NCBI GenBank assembly: GCA_018650465.1
Contig: JABIFY010000035.1
Span: forward strand, 1-45,525
Length of the DNA stretch: 45,525 nucleotides
Direction of reading: 5' to 3'
From: Alphaproteobacteria bacterium
GTDB taxonomy: Bacteria; Pseudomonadota; Alphaproteobacteria; UBA2966
Numbering within the stretch: position 1 is the stretch's first letter; the number at the start of each line of letters is the position of its first letter. The notes beneath the pieces were generated by a model. It did no database searches, was not told where the DNA came from, and worked only from the letters and a program-made list of their open reading frames with translations. Positions 1 through 9,262 of this stretch are shown here, piece by piece. The position numbers and the translations under genes were made by a program.

Positions 1-404
1 AAACCCGTTTTCGCCAGCATGAAGGTACCCGCGGCGTGATGGCCGGCGGCGGTGCCACAGTGCGCTTTGCCGAACGGGCAGGCTGGGGCAATGCCATGCG
101 CTGGTTGCTCACCGGCGATGAATTTGATGCCGTCGAAGCTCGCCGCATCGGTTTTGTTCAGGAAATTACGGCGCCGGGCCAGGATATTATCCGGGCCACA
201 GAAATCGCCCAAACCATCGCGGCACAAGCACCTCTTGCCACCGTCGCCATGCGCGACAACGCCCGCAAAGCCCAACACGAAGGCCTGCCTGCCGCCATCG
301 CAGAAATTCGCCCGCGCCAACGCGAAATCATGGCTACCGAAGACGCCCAGGAAGGCCTGCGATCGTTCACCGAACGCCGACCGGGTGATTTCAAAGGGCG
401 ATAA
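1..404 (+). CDS. enoyl-CoA hydratase/isomerase family protein, C-terminal part
   Basis: The reading frame is open from the left edge (first full codon at 3) to TAA at 402-404, so the start lies outside the window. About 133 residues are visible. They fit the C-terminal third of a crotonase-fold protein: a segment with WLLTGDEFDAVEARRIGFV (the usual 'a-G-l-V' stretch after the active site), an alanine-rich helix ending APLATVAMRDNARKA, and the common ending EGLRSFTERRPGDFKGR. The catalytic region is not in the window, so the substrate cannot be called. It converges on ubiG with a 5-base gap. Confidence 0.85.
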   Translation, partial: TRFRQHEGTRGVMAGGGATVRFAERAGWGNAMRWLLTGDEFDAVEARRIGFVQEITAPGQDIIRATEIAQTIAAQAPLATVAMRDNARKAQHEGLPAAIAEIRPRQREIMATEDAQEGLRSFTERRPGDFKGR

Positions 405-409
405 TGTCT

Positions 410-1195
410 TTAGGCGGGGCGCTGCGCACTCAGCATATAATTTACCGCCGTGTCGTCGCTTCTATTCCAGTCGCCACTGGCAATATCCAGAGTGACGCCG
501 GTGACTTTGTCTGTCATCAGGCCGTTGCGCCGAAGGCCGCGGGCAAGTTCCGAGGGGCGCACGAACTTGCGCCAGTCATGGGTGCCGCGGGGGACCCAGC
601 GTAACAGATATTCTGCCCCGACGATGGCCAGGGCATAAGATTTGGGTGTGCGGTTCAGGGTGGAGGCAAAGAACAGGCCACCCGGTTTGACCAGCGCTGC
701 ACAGGTATCCATAAATACATTTACATCAGCGACATGTTCGATGATTTCCATGGCCACAACGATGTCAAATTGTTCGCCAGCTGCCGCCAGCTCTTCGGCG
801 GTGGTGCAGCGATAATCCATTTCCAGGCCGTTGGCGGCTGCATGTTCTTTGGCGGCCCGAATGCCGTCTTCGCTGGCATCTATGCTGACCAGATCAGCGC
901 CCATGCGGTGCAGGGGCTCGCTTAGTAAACCGCCGCCACAGCCCAGATCAAGCACCCGCAACCCGGCAAGGGGCTTCAGGCTGTCGGGCTTGTTGAGGGC
1001 TTTGTCGGTAAAATGGCTGAGGGCCGTATCGCGGATAAAGCCAAGCCGCACCGGGTTAAGCTTGTGCAGGGCGACAAATTCACCATCAGCGGCCCACCAA
1101 CGGTCTGCGAGGGCGCCAAAACGGCTGATTTCGTCCGGATCAACAGAATTTGGCCTGTGTTGGGGTGAATTATTTTGCTCGGGCGACAGGTTCAC
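410..1195 (-). CDS. ubiG: ubiquinone biosynthesis O-methyltransferase UbiG
   Basis: SAM-dependent methyltransferase that performs both O-methylations in ubiquinone synthesis at the inner membrane. Seen: class I methyltransferase motif I VLDLGCGGG, the family opening DEISRFGALADRWW, the motif VVAMEIIEHVADV and the GTHDWRKFVRPSEL segment typical of UbiG. The frame extends to an upstream ATG at 1264, but that adds 23 residues unlike the family. I prefer the GTG at 1195, preceded by GAGG at a good distance, giving 261 aa, close to the usual length of about 245. It is divergent from lysC, and the roughly 130-base gap should hold both promoters. Confidence 0.93.
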   Translation of the reverse strand: MNLSPEQNNSPQHRPNSVDPDEISRFGALADRWWAADGEFVALHKLNPVRLGFIRDTALSHFTDKALNKPDSLKPLAGLRVLDLGCGGGLLSEPLHRMGADLVSIDASEDGIRAAKEHAAANGLEMDYRCTTAEELAAAGEQFDIVVAMEIIEHVADVNVFMDTCAALVKPGGLFFASTLNRTPKSYALAIVGAEYLLRWVPRGTHDWRKFVRPSELARGLRRNGLMTDKVTGVTLDIASGDWNRSDDTAVNYMLSAQRPA

Positions 1196-1324
1196 GGGTG
1201 CCTCATACTTGTGAAAAGGTGCAGAATTATGTATATGCGCCACAACAAGCGCAAGCACAACCACTCATATTGACCAGTAAACGTTGGCAGGCATTTGCCT
1301 GACTGGCGCGGAGGATGCCGGGCT

Positions 1325-2551
1325 ATGGCCAGGCTCGTAATGAAATTTGGCGGCACTTCGGTTGCGGATATTGACCGCATCAAGGAAGTTGCACGTCGTG
1401 TAAAGACCGTCGCAGATGCCGGCAACGAGATCGCTGTTGTTGTCTCGGCCATGGCTGGTACTACCAATCAGCTGGTTCAATGGACCGGTGAAATTGCCAC
1501 CATTCAGGATGCACGTGAATATGATACTGTGGTCTCGACCGGTGAACAGATCACTGCCGGATTGCTGGCTTTGGCCTTGCAGGACCTGGGCGTCTCGGCG
1601 CGCTCATGGATGGGCTGGCAATTGCCGATTCAGACAGACAGCGCCCATGGGTCGGCCCGTATTCTGAAAATCGATGCGGCAGAAGTACAAAAACGTTTTG
1701 CGGACGGTCAGGTCGCGGTTCTGCCAGGCTTTCAGGGTGTCAGTCCGGAAAATCGCCTGGCCACATTGGGCCGTGGCGGATCAGATACGTCGGCTGTGGC
1801 CCTGGCGGCAGCGCTGTCAGCGGATCGTTGTGATATCTATACGGATGTTGAAGGCGTCTTTACCTGCGATCCCCGGATTGTGGCCAAGGCGCGGAAACTT
1901 GATAAAATTACGTATGAAGAGATGCTTGAAATGGCATCCCAGGGGGCCAAAGTCCTGCAGACCCGTTCTGTAGAAATGGCCATGAACCATGGCGTCCGGG
2001 TGCAGGTGCTCTCCAGCTTTTCAAATGCCCCCGGTACACTGGTCGTAGATGAGGAAGAAATCGTGGAACAAGAAGTCGTCAGCGGTATTGCATATTCACG
2101 CGATGAGGCAAAAATCACCTTGCTGGGTGTCGAAGATCGACCGGGCGTTGCCGCCGGTATTTTTGGCCCGCTTGCCGATGCCAGCGTCAACGTTGATATG
2201 ATCGTGCAGAATATTTCAGAAGATGAACGTCGCACGGACATGACTTTTACGGTGACCGAAGCTGATCTCGACCGGGCTGTTGAAGTCGTGGAAAAAGCCA
2301 AAGCCGCAGACGGTATCGGCTATGAAACACTGTTGTCGGATGCAGAAGTCGTCAAGATTTCGGTTATCGGCGTTGGCATGCGTAGTCATGCTGGTGTGGC
2401 CTTGCGCATGTTCCGCACCCTGGCCGAAAACAGCATCAATATTCAGGTGATCTCGACTTCCGAAATCAAGATCAGTGTATTGATTGCGGAAAAATATACC
2501 GAACTTGCCCTGCGCGCCTTGCACACGGCTTATGAACTGGATGCGGCCTGA
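1325..2551 (+). CDS. lysC: aspartate kinase LysC
   Basis: Phosphorylates L-aspartate, the first step to lysine, threonine, methionine and diaminopimelate. The start ATG at 1325 gives the family N-terminus with KFGGTSV at residues 7-13 and follows a GGAGG. An in-frame ATG ten codons upstream (1295) lacks these features. The kinase domain carries GRGGSDTSAVALAA and the TCDPRIV segment. The C-terminal 150 residues hold two ACT domains (LLGVEDRPGVAAGIF and ISVIGVGMRSHAGVA), consistent with feedback control by lysine and/or threonine. Length is 408 aa, normal for the single-domain enzyme. It heads a run of tightly packed genes with the next two. Confidence 0.97.
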   Translation: MARLVMKFGGTSVADIDRIKEVARRVKTVADAGNEIAVVVSAMAGTTNQLVQWTGEIATIQDAREYDTVVSTGEQITAGLLALALQDLGVSARSWMGWQLPIQTDSAHGSARILKIDAAEVQKRFADGQVAVLPGFQGVSPENRLATLGRGGSDTSAVALAAALSADRCDIYTDVEGVFTCDPRIVAKARKLDKITYEEMLEMASQGAKVLQTRSVEMAMNHGVRVQVLSSFSNAPGTLVVDEEEIVEQEVVSGIAYSRDEAKITLLGVEDRPGVAAGIFGPLADASVNVDMIVQNISEDERRTDMTFTVTEADLDRAVEVVEKAKAADGIGYETLLSDAEVVKISVIGVGMRSHAGVALRMFRTLAENSINIQVISTSEIKISVLIAEKYTELALRALHTAYELDAA

Positions 2552-2554
2552 AAG

Positions 2555-3601
2555 ATGACAAGTCTCATGACAAATAATTCTGCAGGTGAAGCACGGCTCG
2601 ATGATCTCTGGGCACGGGGGCGCGAAGTGCTCGGGACAAAATATGCCATTATGTGTGGCGCCATGTCCTGGGTGTCTGAGCGTAATCTGGTCGCGGCTAT
2701 TTCCAACGCCGGTGGCTTTGGTGTTGTTGCCTGTGGTTCGATGATGCCGGACATGCTGGATACCGAGATTGCCGCCACACAAGAACTCACCAACAAACCA
2801 TTTGGCGTCAACTTGATCACGATGCATCCTGAACTGGAAGCCTTGATCGATGTTTGTCTGGCGCGCAAGGTCAGCCATGTTGTGCTGGCCGGTGGCCTGC
2901 CGAAAGGTGCTGATATCAAGCGCATCAAGGAAGGTGGGGCAAAGGTCATTGCCTTTGCACCGGCCCTGGCGTTAGCCAAACGTATGATCAAGAACGGTGC
3001 TGATGCTCTCGTGATCGAGGGTGCCGAGGCCGGTGGGCATATTGGTCCTGTCGCCACCAGTGTTCTGGCCCAGGAAATTCTGCCTGTGATCAAGGATGTT
3101 CCGGTCTTTGTTGCCGGGGGCATCGGGCGTGGCGAAGCTATGGCCATGTATCTGGAGATGGGGGCGGCTGGTGTTCAGTTGGGCACACGCTTTGTTTGTG
3201 CAACCGAGTCCATTGCCCATGAAAATTTCAAGAAGGCATTCATTCGGGCCAATGCACGTGATGCCATTCCTACCGTGCAAATTGATCCGCAATTTCCGGT
3301 TATTCCGGTGCGGGCCCTGGTCAATGACGGGACCAAGGAATTTATGGAAACCCAACGCCAGGTCATCGCGAAATTCCATGCGGGCGAAGTTGACCAAATG
3401 GCCGCGCAACTGGAAATCGAGCAGTTCTGGGCCGGTGCCTTGCGTCGTGCTGTTATTGATGGCGACGTCGCGGGTGGTTCCATAATGGCCGGGCAAAGTG
3501 TCGGCATGGTGACATCTGAGCAGCCAACAGCTGAGATCATGGCTGAGCTGGTTGACCAGGCGGTAGCTGCGCTGGACCCTGATCAACGGCAAATTAGCTG
3601 A
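2555..3601 (+). CDS. nitronate monooxygenase / 2-nitropropane dioxygenase-like flavoprotein
   Basis: FMN-dependent TIM-barrel oxidoreductase of the nitronate monooxygenase (NPD) family, 348 aa. Family marks seen: ISNAGGFGVVACG near the N-terminus, VIEGAEAGGHIGP containing the histidine usually assigned as catalytic base, VPVFVAGGIGRGEAM for FMN phosphate binding, and GAAGVQLGTRFVC. Starts three bases after lysC and ends in a TGATG overlap with ptsP, so the three are probably co-transcribed. Physiological substrate is unknown. FabK-type enoyl-ACP reductases share the fold and cannot be fully excluded, but the GGHIG motif favours NMO. Confidence 0.88.
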   Translation: MTSLMTNNSAGEARLDDLWARGREVLGTKYAIMCGAMSWVSERNLVAAISNAGGFGVVACGSMMPDMLDTEIAATQELTNKPFGVNLITMHPELEALIDVCLARKVSHVVLAGGLPKGADIKRIKEGGAKVIAFAPALALAKRMIKNGADALVIEGAEAGGHIGPVATSVLAQEILPVIKDVPVFVAGGIGRGEAMAMYLEMGAAGVQLGTRFVCATESIAHENFKKAFIRANARDAIPTVQIDPQFPVIPVRALVNDGTKEFMETQRQVIAKFHAGEVDQMAAQLEIEQFWAGALRRAVIDGDVAGGSIMAGQSVGMVTSEQPTAEIMAELVDQAVAALDPDQRQIS

Positions 3602-5919
3602 TGAGCGAGGGTGACGTCAGTGGTTCACGTGTTCTGCTTCGCAGACTGCGCGAAATCATGGCGGGACCCGGAACGGCACAAGACCGTCTTGATCTGGTTG
3701 TACGCGGTATTGCGGGCAACATGGTTGCCGAAGTGTGCTCGGTCTATCTCAGGCGCGCTGGTGAAATTCTCGAACTCTTTGCCACGGAAGGTCTGAACCG
3801 CGACGCGGTTCACCAGACCCGCCTGTTGGTCGGTGAAGGCCTGGTGGGCGACATTGCGGCCCATGCCCGCCCGCTGAACCTGTCTGATGCCCAGGCCCAC
3901 CCCAACTTCGCCTACCGGGCGGAAACGGGCGAGGATATCTATCAGTCCCTGTTGGGCGCGCCAGTCATGCGGGCCGGTCGCGTCATTGGCGTTCTGATCG
4001 TCCAGAACCGCACCCGTCGACAATATTCTGAAGAAGAAGTCGAAGACCTGCAAACAGTGGCCATGGTCCTGGCGGAACTGGTTGGTGGCGGCGAACTTAT
4101 TTCAGCGGCAGAACTGGTTGAGACCACCGGCAATGTCACCCTGCAGGATCGTCTTGAAGGCATCATGCTGGCGGAAGGCCTGGCCCAGGGTGTGGCTGTC
4201 CTGCATGAACCACGTGTCGAAGTCACGCGCTTGTTCGCAGAGGACCCCATTGTTGAACAGGCGCGCTTCCAGGCGGCCATGGAAGCCTTGCGCAAAGCCG
4301 TGGATGCCATGCTGGAATCCGATGCCATGGCCGGGGCTGGTGAACATCGTGACATCATTGAAACCTACCGTATGTTTGCCGATGACCGGGGCTGGATTAG
4401 TCGGATTGAAGAGGCCGTTGCGTCCGGCCTGTCAGCTGAAGCTTCTGTACAACGTGTTCAGGTTGACACCCGACGTCGCATGATGGGCGTGGCCGATCCC
4501 TATATTCGTGAACGCCTGTATGACCTGGATGATCTCGCGAACCGTTTGTTGAGGCTTTTGTCTGGCAAACCGGCAACGGCTGCGGCGGATGACCTGCCAC
4601 AGGATGCTGTGTTGATCGCCCGCAATATGGGGCCAGCGGAATTGCTGGATTATGATCAAAGCCGCTTGCGGGCTGTGGTTATGGAAGAGGGCTCGGCGAC
4701 GGCGCACGTGACCATCGTCGCCAAGGCTTTGCGTATTCCCATGCTGGGCCGGGTAGACCGCATTCTGGAACGGGCAGAACCCGGTGATCCCGTGATCGTC
4801 GATGCCGATACGGGCTTTGTCTATATTCGTCCCGGCGAAGATGTTGAAGATACCTTCGTTGCCAGCATGGCCGCCCGCAATTCCATGCAGGCAGAATTTG
4901 CGGCCTTGAGAAGTGAGCCCGCAATCACCACAGACGGAGTGGAGATTTCACTTAACGTCAACGCAAACCTGATTTTTGACATGGCCCATCTGGGTGATAC
5001 CGGGGCGGATGGTGTGGGTTTATTTCGCACAGAAATCCCCTTCCTGGTGCAGGGTGACGTCCCCCCTGTCGAGCAACAGACCAAGCTGTATTCGGAAATC
5101 CTCGCCCGGGCCCATGGCAAACCTGTGACGTTCCGCACGCTGGATATTGGTGGCGACAAGGCCATGCCGGCCTTCGCCCAGGCTCACGCTCATTCTCATG
5201 CGCATGGTTCGGGTGGCGACGGCAGCGATCATGTGGCGGAAGAAAATCCGGCTATGGGTTGGCGCTCCCTGCGGATCGGACTGGATCGGCCAGCTTTGTT
5301 GCGCAACCAGTTACGCGCCTTGTTGCAAGCCACTGCCGGGGGCGACCTGAAGGTCATGTTCCCGATGGTTTCCGAAGTCGCGGAATTCAAGGCGGCGCGG
5401 AAGATCCTCAATATTGAAGTTGCCAGAATGACGGAACGTGGCATCCAGGTGCCGGGTCGAATCGAGGTTGGTGCCATGATTGAAGTGCCGATTCTCGCCT
5501 GGCAAATCGATCCCCTGCTGAAGGTTGCCGATTTTGTTTCCATCGGCAGCAATGACCTGCTGCAATTCCTGTTTGCCAGTGATCGTGGCAATCCGGCAAT
5601 GGCTGGTCGCTATGATCCCCTGTCGCCTGCGGTCCTGGCTATTGTGGGTCATATAGCCTCACGCGGGCGGGCAGCGGGGGTGCCGGTCAGTCTTTGTGGT
5701 GAGATGGCTGGACGCCCCCTGGAAGCCATGGCTCTGGTTGGTATGGGCCTCAAAAGCCTTTCCATGCCGGCTGCATCGGTCGGTCCGGTCAAGCGCATGT
5801 TGCGCAGTCTGGATCTGGAGCATTTTCAGCAATACTTGGGAAATTTCCTCGATTCATCTTCGCACAGCCTCAGGGACAAATTACGCAACTTTGCCCAAGA
5901 TCATGACATCGCCATATAA
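3601..5919 (+). CDS. ptsP: phosphoenolpyruvate-protein phosphotransferase PtsP (EI-Ntr)
   Basis: First enzyme of the nitrogen PTS: autophosphorylates from PEP and passes phosphate to NPr, a regulatory rather than sugar-importing relay in the cytosol. Domain order in 772 aa: GAF domain (about 20-165, with GEGLVGDIAAHARPLNLSD), HPr-binding/EI N-domain (about 185-340), swivelling phosphohistidine domain with His369 in SATAHVTIVAKAL, and PEP-binding barrel (about 430-745) with GADGVGLFRTEIPFL, EENPAMGWRSLRIGLDRP and SLCGEMAG. Unusual point: a histidine- and glycine-rich insertion at about residues 528-545 (HAHSHAH then GSGGDGSDH), next to the conserved DIGGDK and before EENPAMGW. ATG overlaps the upstream stop (TGATG). 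Confidence 0.96.
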   Translation: MSEGDVSGSRVLLRRLREIMAGPGTAQDRLDLVVRGIAGNMVAEVCSVYLRRAGEILELFATEGLNRDAVHQTRLLVGEGLVGDIAAHARPLNLSDAQAHPNFAYRAETGEDIYQSLLGAPVMRAGRVIGVLIVQNRTRRQYSEEEVEDLQTVAMVLAELVGGGELISAAELVETTGNVTLQDRLEGIMLAEGLAQGVAVLHEPRVEVTRLFAEDPIVEQARFQAAMEALRKAVDAMLESDAMAGAGEHRDIIETYRMFADDRGWISRIEEAVASGLSAEASVQRVQVDTRRRMMGVADPYIRERLYDLDDLANRLLRLLSGKPATAAADDLPQDAVLIARNMGPAELLDYDQSRLRAVVMEEGSATAHVTIVAKALRIPMLGRVDRILERAEPGDPVIVDADTGFVYIRPGEDVEDTFVASMAARNSMQAEFAALRSEPAITTDGVEISLNVNANLIFDMAHLGDTGADGVGLFRTEIPFLVQGDVPPVEQQTKLYSEILARAHGKPVTFRTLDIGGDKAMPAFAQAHAHSHAHGSGGDGSDHVAEENPAMGWRSLRIGLDRPALLRNQLRALLQATAGGDLKVMFPMVSEVAEFKAARKILNIEVARMTERGIQVPGRIEVGAMIEVPILAWQIDPLLKVADFVSIGSNDLLQFLFASDRGNPAMAGRYDPLSPAVLAIVGHIASRGRAAGVPVSLCGEMAGRPLEAMALVGMGLKSLSMPAASVGPVKRMLRSLDLEHFQQYLGNFLDSSSHSLRDKLRNFAQDHDIAI

Positions 5920-6305
5920 GCCGTTGCAAAAGCTGAAATATTCTGTTTTGATCTGTCGTCGAATTGAAATTTGTCTATTTTGGGACTCAATTTGATCGTT
6001 ACTTGATTGGGATTGTGGTTATTTTGCCGCTGCCTGTTGTTGGCGTATGGCAAGGAACAGGAACAACGAACGAACTTCAGTCTGATTGGCGCTACCCATT
6101 GTTAATGACCTGCGTTAACAAAAAATTATGACTATAGGTAATATCTGGAATGCGGGAAGTAATTCAACAAAGCTTGAACAAGAGCCCAAACAGAGAAAAA
6201 GTTTTATTTGTTATTGAATATTAGTCGAGGCACCTGACGTCAGTTTTATGAATCTACATGGCTGAAGGTCAGTAGATGTGAAGTCGGTGTGACAAGGGGA
6301 AACGC
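5920..6305. other. intergenic region between ptsP and the RodZ-like gene
   Basis: A 386-base, AT-richer stretch with no convincing gene on either strand. It holds an inverted repeat with 7-base arms, TTGTTAA at 6099-6105 and TTAACAA at 6115-6121, and a perfect 10-base palindrome CTGACGTCAG at 6234-6243, about 60 bases before the next start. Either could be an operator. No T-tract terminator was seen after ptsP. Confidence 0.4.
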
Positions 6306-7952
6306 ATGAGCGAGTCCATGAACAGGAAACCAAATGATGATCGGCAAAATGCCGGGCGACGCCTTCATTTGCGCGAAGTTTCCAGTGAATTCGATGATTA
6401 TGATGGCATTGGCGCAGACCTGAAAGCAGGCCGGGTGCGTCTGGGGCAGGATATTCCTGACCTTGCCAACATTCTGCGCATTCGATCCGAACATTTGCTT
6501 GCTGTTGAACAGGGTCGGTTTTCCGATCTGCCGGCACCCGTCTATGCTGTCGGTTTTGTGCGCACCTATGCCGAACATGTCGGCCTGAACGGTGAAGACG
6601 CCATCCGGCGTTTCAAGGAAGAAGCAGAAGGTCTGCCGCACCATACCAATCTCAGTTTTCCGACACCGGAAGAAGAAAGCCGCGTACCGAAGGGCTGGTT
6701 GTTGGCGCTGGCTGGCATTGTGGCTGTCCTCGTTTATGCCGGTTGGTATTATGCCGAAAACAAGGATCGTTTGAACCTGGCTGAAGTGCCAGCTGTGCCG
6801 GAACGACTGGCTGCCAAGGTAACAACTGTACCGGCCGGGCAAGCCCCCGTTCGTTTGCAGGCTCCTGCAGCACAGGCAACACGCACTGAACCTGTTGTGG
6901 CAAGTCCGGTTGCAGTTATCGCGGCTGGCGAAACTGAAAATGTTGTGCAAACACCGACAAGCGATGCGGCATTGGCAGCAGAGGCAGACCAGCCAGAAAC
7001 TCAACCAGAAATCAGCGTCCCGGCTGAATCCATTCAAATCACCGAGACCAGCCCGTCTCCGCAGCCTGTTTCGGCTGACGTGGAAACAACGGAGCCCGTC
7101 GCATCGGAGCCCGTCGTATCCGAACCAGTCGTATCCGAGCCTGTCGAATCGGAACCCGCTGCATCGGTACCAGTCGTATCCGAACCTGTCGAAACTGTTG
7201 CTGAGCAGCCTCAGCCTGTGGCGGTCGTAACGGAAATGCCCGTTCCTGCGCCTTTGGTTGAAAAGAAAATAGTGGTTGCTTCTACTGTTTCAGCACCTGT
7301 CGCGACAATTGATTCCGTTGTTACCAACAACCTTGAATCGACAAGTACGGATCAATCTCTTCCGGCACCTGTTGTGGCTGTGACGCCTGTTGTCGCAGAA
7401 GAGCCAGTGCAAATACAGGCCCCGGCAGCAACTGCGACGGCAGCTCCGGCATCGGAAACCATATCGGATGAAGTTGCGCGGCCTGCTTTACCGCAAGTGG
7501 CAGTGATCGAACCTGAGGGAACAATATCTCAAACCCGGCCTGAGCCGGCTGCATCAGTCCCGGCACCAGTTACAGCGCCTGCACAAATAGAGGAACAGGC
7601 CAATATTCCTGTTACCGGACCACAGGACGGACGCAAAAAAGAAGCTTTTGGCAGTCCGCCAGGCGAAAGCCGGGTTGAAGTTTATGCCCGCGTCGACGTC
7701 TGGGTTCAGGTCACCTCACGCGATGGCCAGCCATTGTTGAGCCGGATTTTACGCCAGGGAGACAGTTATTATTCACCTGTGGATCAGGCCGTTTTTCTGA
7801 CAACCGGTAATGCCGGTGCCCTGCAAATTCTGGTCGACGGTGTCTTGATCCCGGCGGTAGGCCCTGCGGGCGCCGTCCGTCGCGACATATCACTTGACCC
7901 TGTCCATTTACTCAGTAATTCACCGGGCAATCAGTCAAACGCCGGAAACTAG
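6306..7952 (+). CDS. RodZ-like HTH / DUF4115 membrane protein
   Basis: 548 aa. Order: short polar tail, an N-terminal HTH (about 36-100, GADLKAGRVRLGQDI and YAVGFVRTYAEHVGL) as in RodZ, one membrane helix (about 131-149, WLLALAGIVAVLVYAGWYY), a long Ala/Pro/Glu/Val-rich periplasmic linker (about 150-450), and a C-terminal DUF4115/RodZ-C beta domain (about 455-535, VEVYARVDVWVQVTS...). RodZ links MreB to the cell-wall machinery; that role is inferred here from architecture. The ATG at 6306 follows AAGGGGA at proper spacing. The linker contains seven near-identical 5-residue repeats (see repeat entry). Position just before ispG is conserved in related genomes as far as I recall. Confidence 0.85.
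   Translation: MSESMNRKPNDDRQNAGRRLHLREVSSEFDDYDGIGADLKAGRVRLGQDIPDLANILRIRSEHLLAVEQGRFSDLPAPVYAVGFVRTYAEHVGLNGEDAIRRFKEEAEGLPHHTNLSFPTPEEESRVPKGWLLALAGIVAVLVYAGWYYAENKDRLNLAEVPAVPERLAAKVTTVPAGQAPVRLQAPAAQATRTEPVVASPVAVIAAGETENVVQTPTSDAALAAEADQPETQPEISVPAESIQITETSPSPQPVSADVETTEPVASEPVVSEPVVSEPVESEPAASVPVVSEPVETVAEQPQPVAVVTEMPVPAPLVEKKIVVASTVSAPVATIDSVVTNNLESTSTDQSLPAPVVAVTPVVAEEPVQIQAPAATATAAPASETISDEVARPALPQVAVIEPEGTISQTRPEPAASVPAPVTAPAQIEEQANIPVTGPQDGRKKEAFGSPPGESRVEVYARVDVWVQVTSRDGQPLLSRILRQGDSYYSPVDQAVFLTTGNAGALQILVDGVLIPAVGPAGAVRRDISLDPVHLLSNSPGNQSNAGN
7092..7196 (+). repeat. 15-bp tandem repeat coding (E-P-V-x-S)n in the RodZ-like linker
   Basis: Seven consecutive 15-base units, each reading roughly GAGCCCGTCGTATCG, encode EPVAS, EPVVS, EPVVS, EPVES, EPAAS, VPVVS and EPVET. 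They lie in frame in the periplasmic linker, so unit gain or loss would change spacer length without frameshift. Confidence 0.9.
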
Positions 7953-8038
7953 GCTATCTCAGGGGCTTTGGCCCAAAAAAATCGCTTCCAGGCACAGGGC
8001 GCTTGAATTTATGGCCTGATCGACGCATGTTAGCGCCA

Positions 8039-8070
8039 GATCAACGACCCGGCCTGGTTAGGTCGTGATC
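8039..8070 (+). promoter_or_regulatory. imperfect inverted repeat upstream of ispG
   Basis: GATC-A-ACGACC pairs with GGTCGT-GATC across an 11-base loop, one bulged A, ending about 40 bases before the ispG start. No T-tract follows, so an operator or 5'-UTR hairpin is as likely as a terminator. Confidence 0.3.
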
Positions 8071-8110
8071 AACTCTGATATTTATGATTTTTGACTGAAA
8101 GCGCTCAGCC

Positions 8111-9238
8111 ATGAGTTTGCGCCCCTATCGCGATATTATCCGGCGTCCCAGCCGGATTGTTCATGTTGGCAATGTACCTGTTGGCGGTGACAGCCCGATC
8201 ACGGTGCAGTCCATGACCAATACCCTGACGTCTGACGCCGCTGCGACAATCGCTCAGATCCGCTCTCTCGAAGACGCCGGGGCCGATATTGTGCGTGTCT
8301 CATGTCCCGATGTGGAAAGTACTGCGGCCTTGTCAGAAATCGTCAAGGCGTCCTCAGTGCCGATCGTCGCGGATATTCATTTCCATTATCAGCGCGCCAT
8401 TGAAGCCGCCGAAGCCGGGGCCGCCTGCCTGCGGATCAATCCCGGCAATATCGGGTCGGCTGAGCGTGTGCGTGAAGTCGTCAAGGCGGCCCGGGATCAC
8501 GGCTGCTCCATGCGCATCGGCGTCAATGCCGGATCGTTGGAAAAAGAACTGTTGGAACGCTACGGCGAGCCCTGTCCCGAAGCCATGGTCGAAAGCGCCC
8601 TGGCCCATGCCCGTATCCTGGAAGACAATGACTTTTTTGATTTCAAGATCAGCGTCAAGGCATCGGATGTTTTCCTGGCAGTTGCGGCCTATCAACAGTT
8701 GGCTGACGCCTGTGATTATCCCCTGCATCTGGGTGTCACCGAAGCCGGTGCCTTGCGCGGTGGTACGGTGAAATCAGCCATCGGTATGGGCTCACTTTTG
8801 TGGGCTGGTATTGGGGACACCATCCGGGTTTCTTTGTCAGCCGATCCGGTTGAAGAAATTAAAGCCGGGTTTGAGATTCTCAAATCATTAGGCCTGCGTC
8901 ATCGCGGTGTTGCTGTGGTTTCCTGTCCGTCCTGCGCCCGTCAGGCCTTTCCCGTTATTGAAACGGTTGAAGCCCTGGAAGAACGCCTGGCTCACATCAC
9001 CACGCCGATGACCTTGTCGATTATCGGCTGTGTGGTGAACGGTCCAGGAGAAGCACGCGAAACCGATATTGGTTTGACCGGTGGCGGTAACGGCAATCAT
9101 ATGGTTTATCTCTCAGGCATGACCGATCATAAAATAGATGATGCCGGCCTGGTCGATCATATCGTTGAGCTGGTTGAAGCCAAGGCCGAAGAATTGCAAA
9201 CCCAAGCTAACGACAGCGCCCTCAAGGCCGCGTCATAA
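8111..9238 (+). CDS. ispG: 4-hydroxy-3-methylbut-2-en-1-yl diphosphate synthase IspG (GcpE)
   Basis: Converts methylerythritol cyclodiphosphate to HMBPP in the non-mevalonate isoprenoid pathway, using a [4Fe-4S] cluster. 375 aa, normal for the bacterial two-domain form. Seen: [14 protein letters not shown] near the N-terminus, [40 protein letters not shown], and the cluster ligands Cys272 and Cys275 (SCPSCARQ) and Cys307 followed by VNGPGE with the fourth ligand Glu314. First in a short run with hisS, prfA and prmC, with gaps of 14-24 bases. Confidence 0.98.
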   Translation: MSLRPYRDIIRRPSRIVHVGNVPVGGDSPITVQSMTNTLTSDAAATIAQIRSLEDAGADIVRVSCPDVESTAALSEIVKASSVPIVADIHFHYQRAIEAAEAGAACLRINPGNIGSAERVREVVKAARDHGCSMRIGVNAGSLEKELLERYGEPCPEAMVESALAHARILEDNDFFDFKISVKASDVFLAVAAYQQLADACDYPLHLGVTEAGALRGGTVKSAIGMGSLLWAGIGDTIRVSLSADPVEEIKAGFEILKSLGLRHRGVAVVSCPSCARQAFPVIETVEALEERLAHITTPMTLSIIGCVVNGPGEARETDIGLTGGGNGNHMVYLSGMTDHKIDDAGLVDHIVELVEAKAEELQTQANDSALKAAS

Positions 9239-9262
9239 GTCAGAATTTCCCGGAGAGTTACA

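Noticed and set aside
6099-6121. TTAA...TTAA as a CtrA site upstream of the RodZ-like gene
   Set aside because: The spacing is 9 bases, not the 7 of CtrA boxes.
6246-7037. 263-codon open frame antisense to the RodZ-like gene
   Set aside because: The plus-strand protein has recognisable HTH, membrane and DUF4115 parts; the antisense product is a cysteine-rich mix with no motif and no ribosome site.
7965-7985. Terminator GGGGC-TTT-GGCCC after the RodZ-like gene
   Set aside because: An A-run, not a T-run, follows on the plus strand, and no minus-strand gene ends there.
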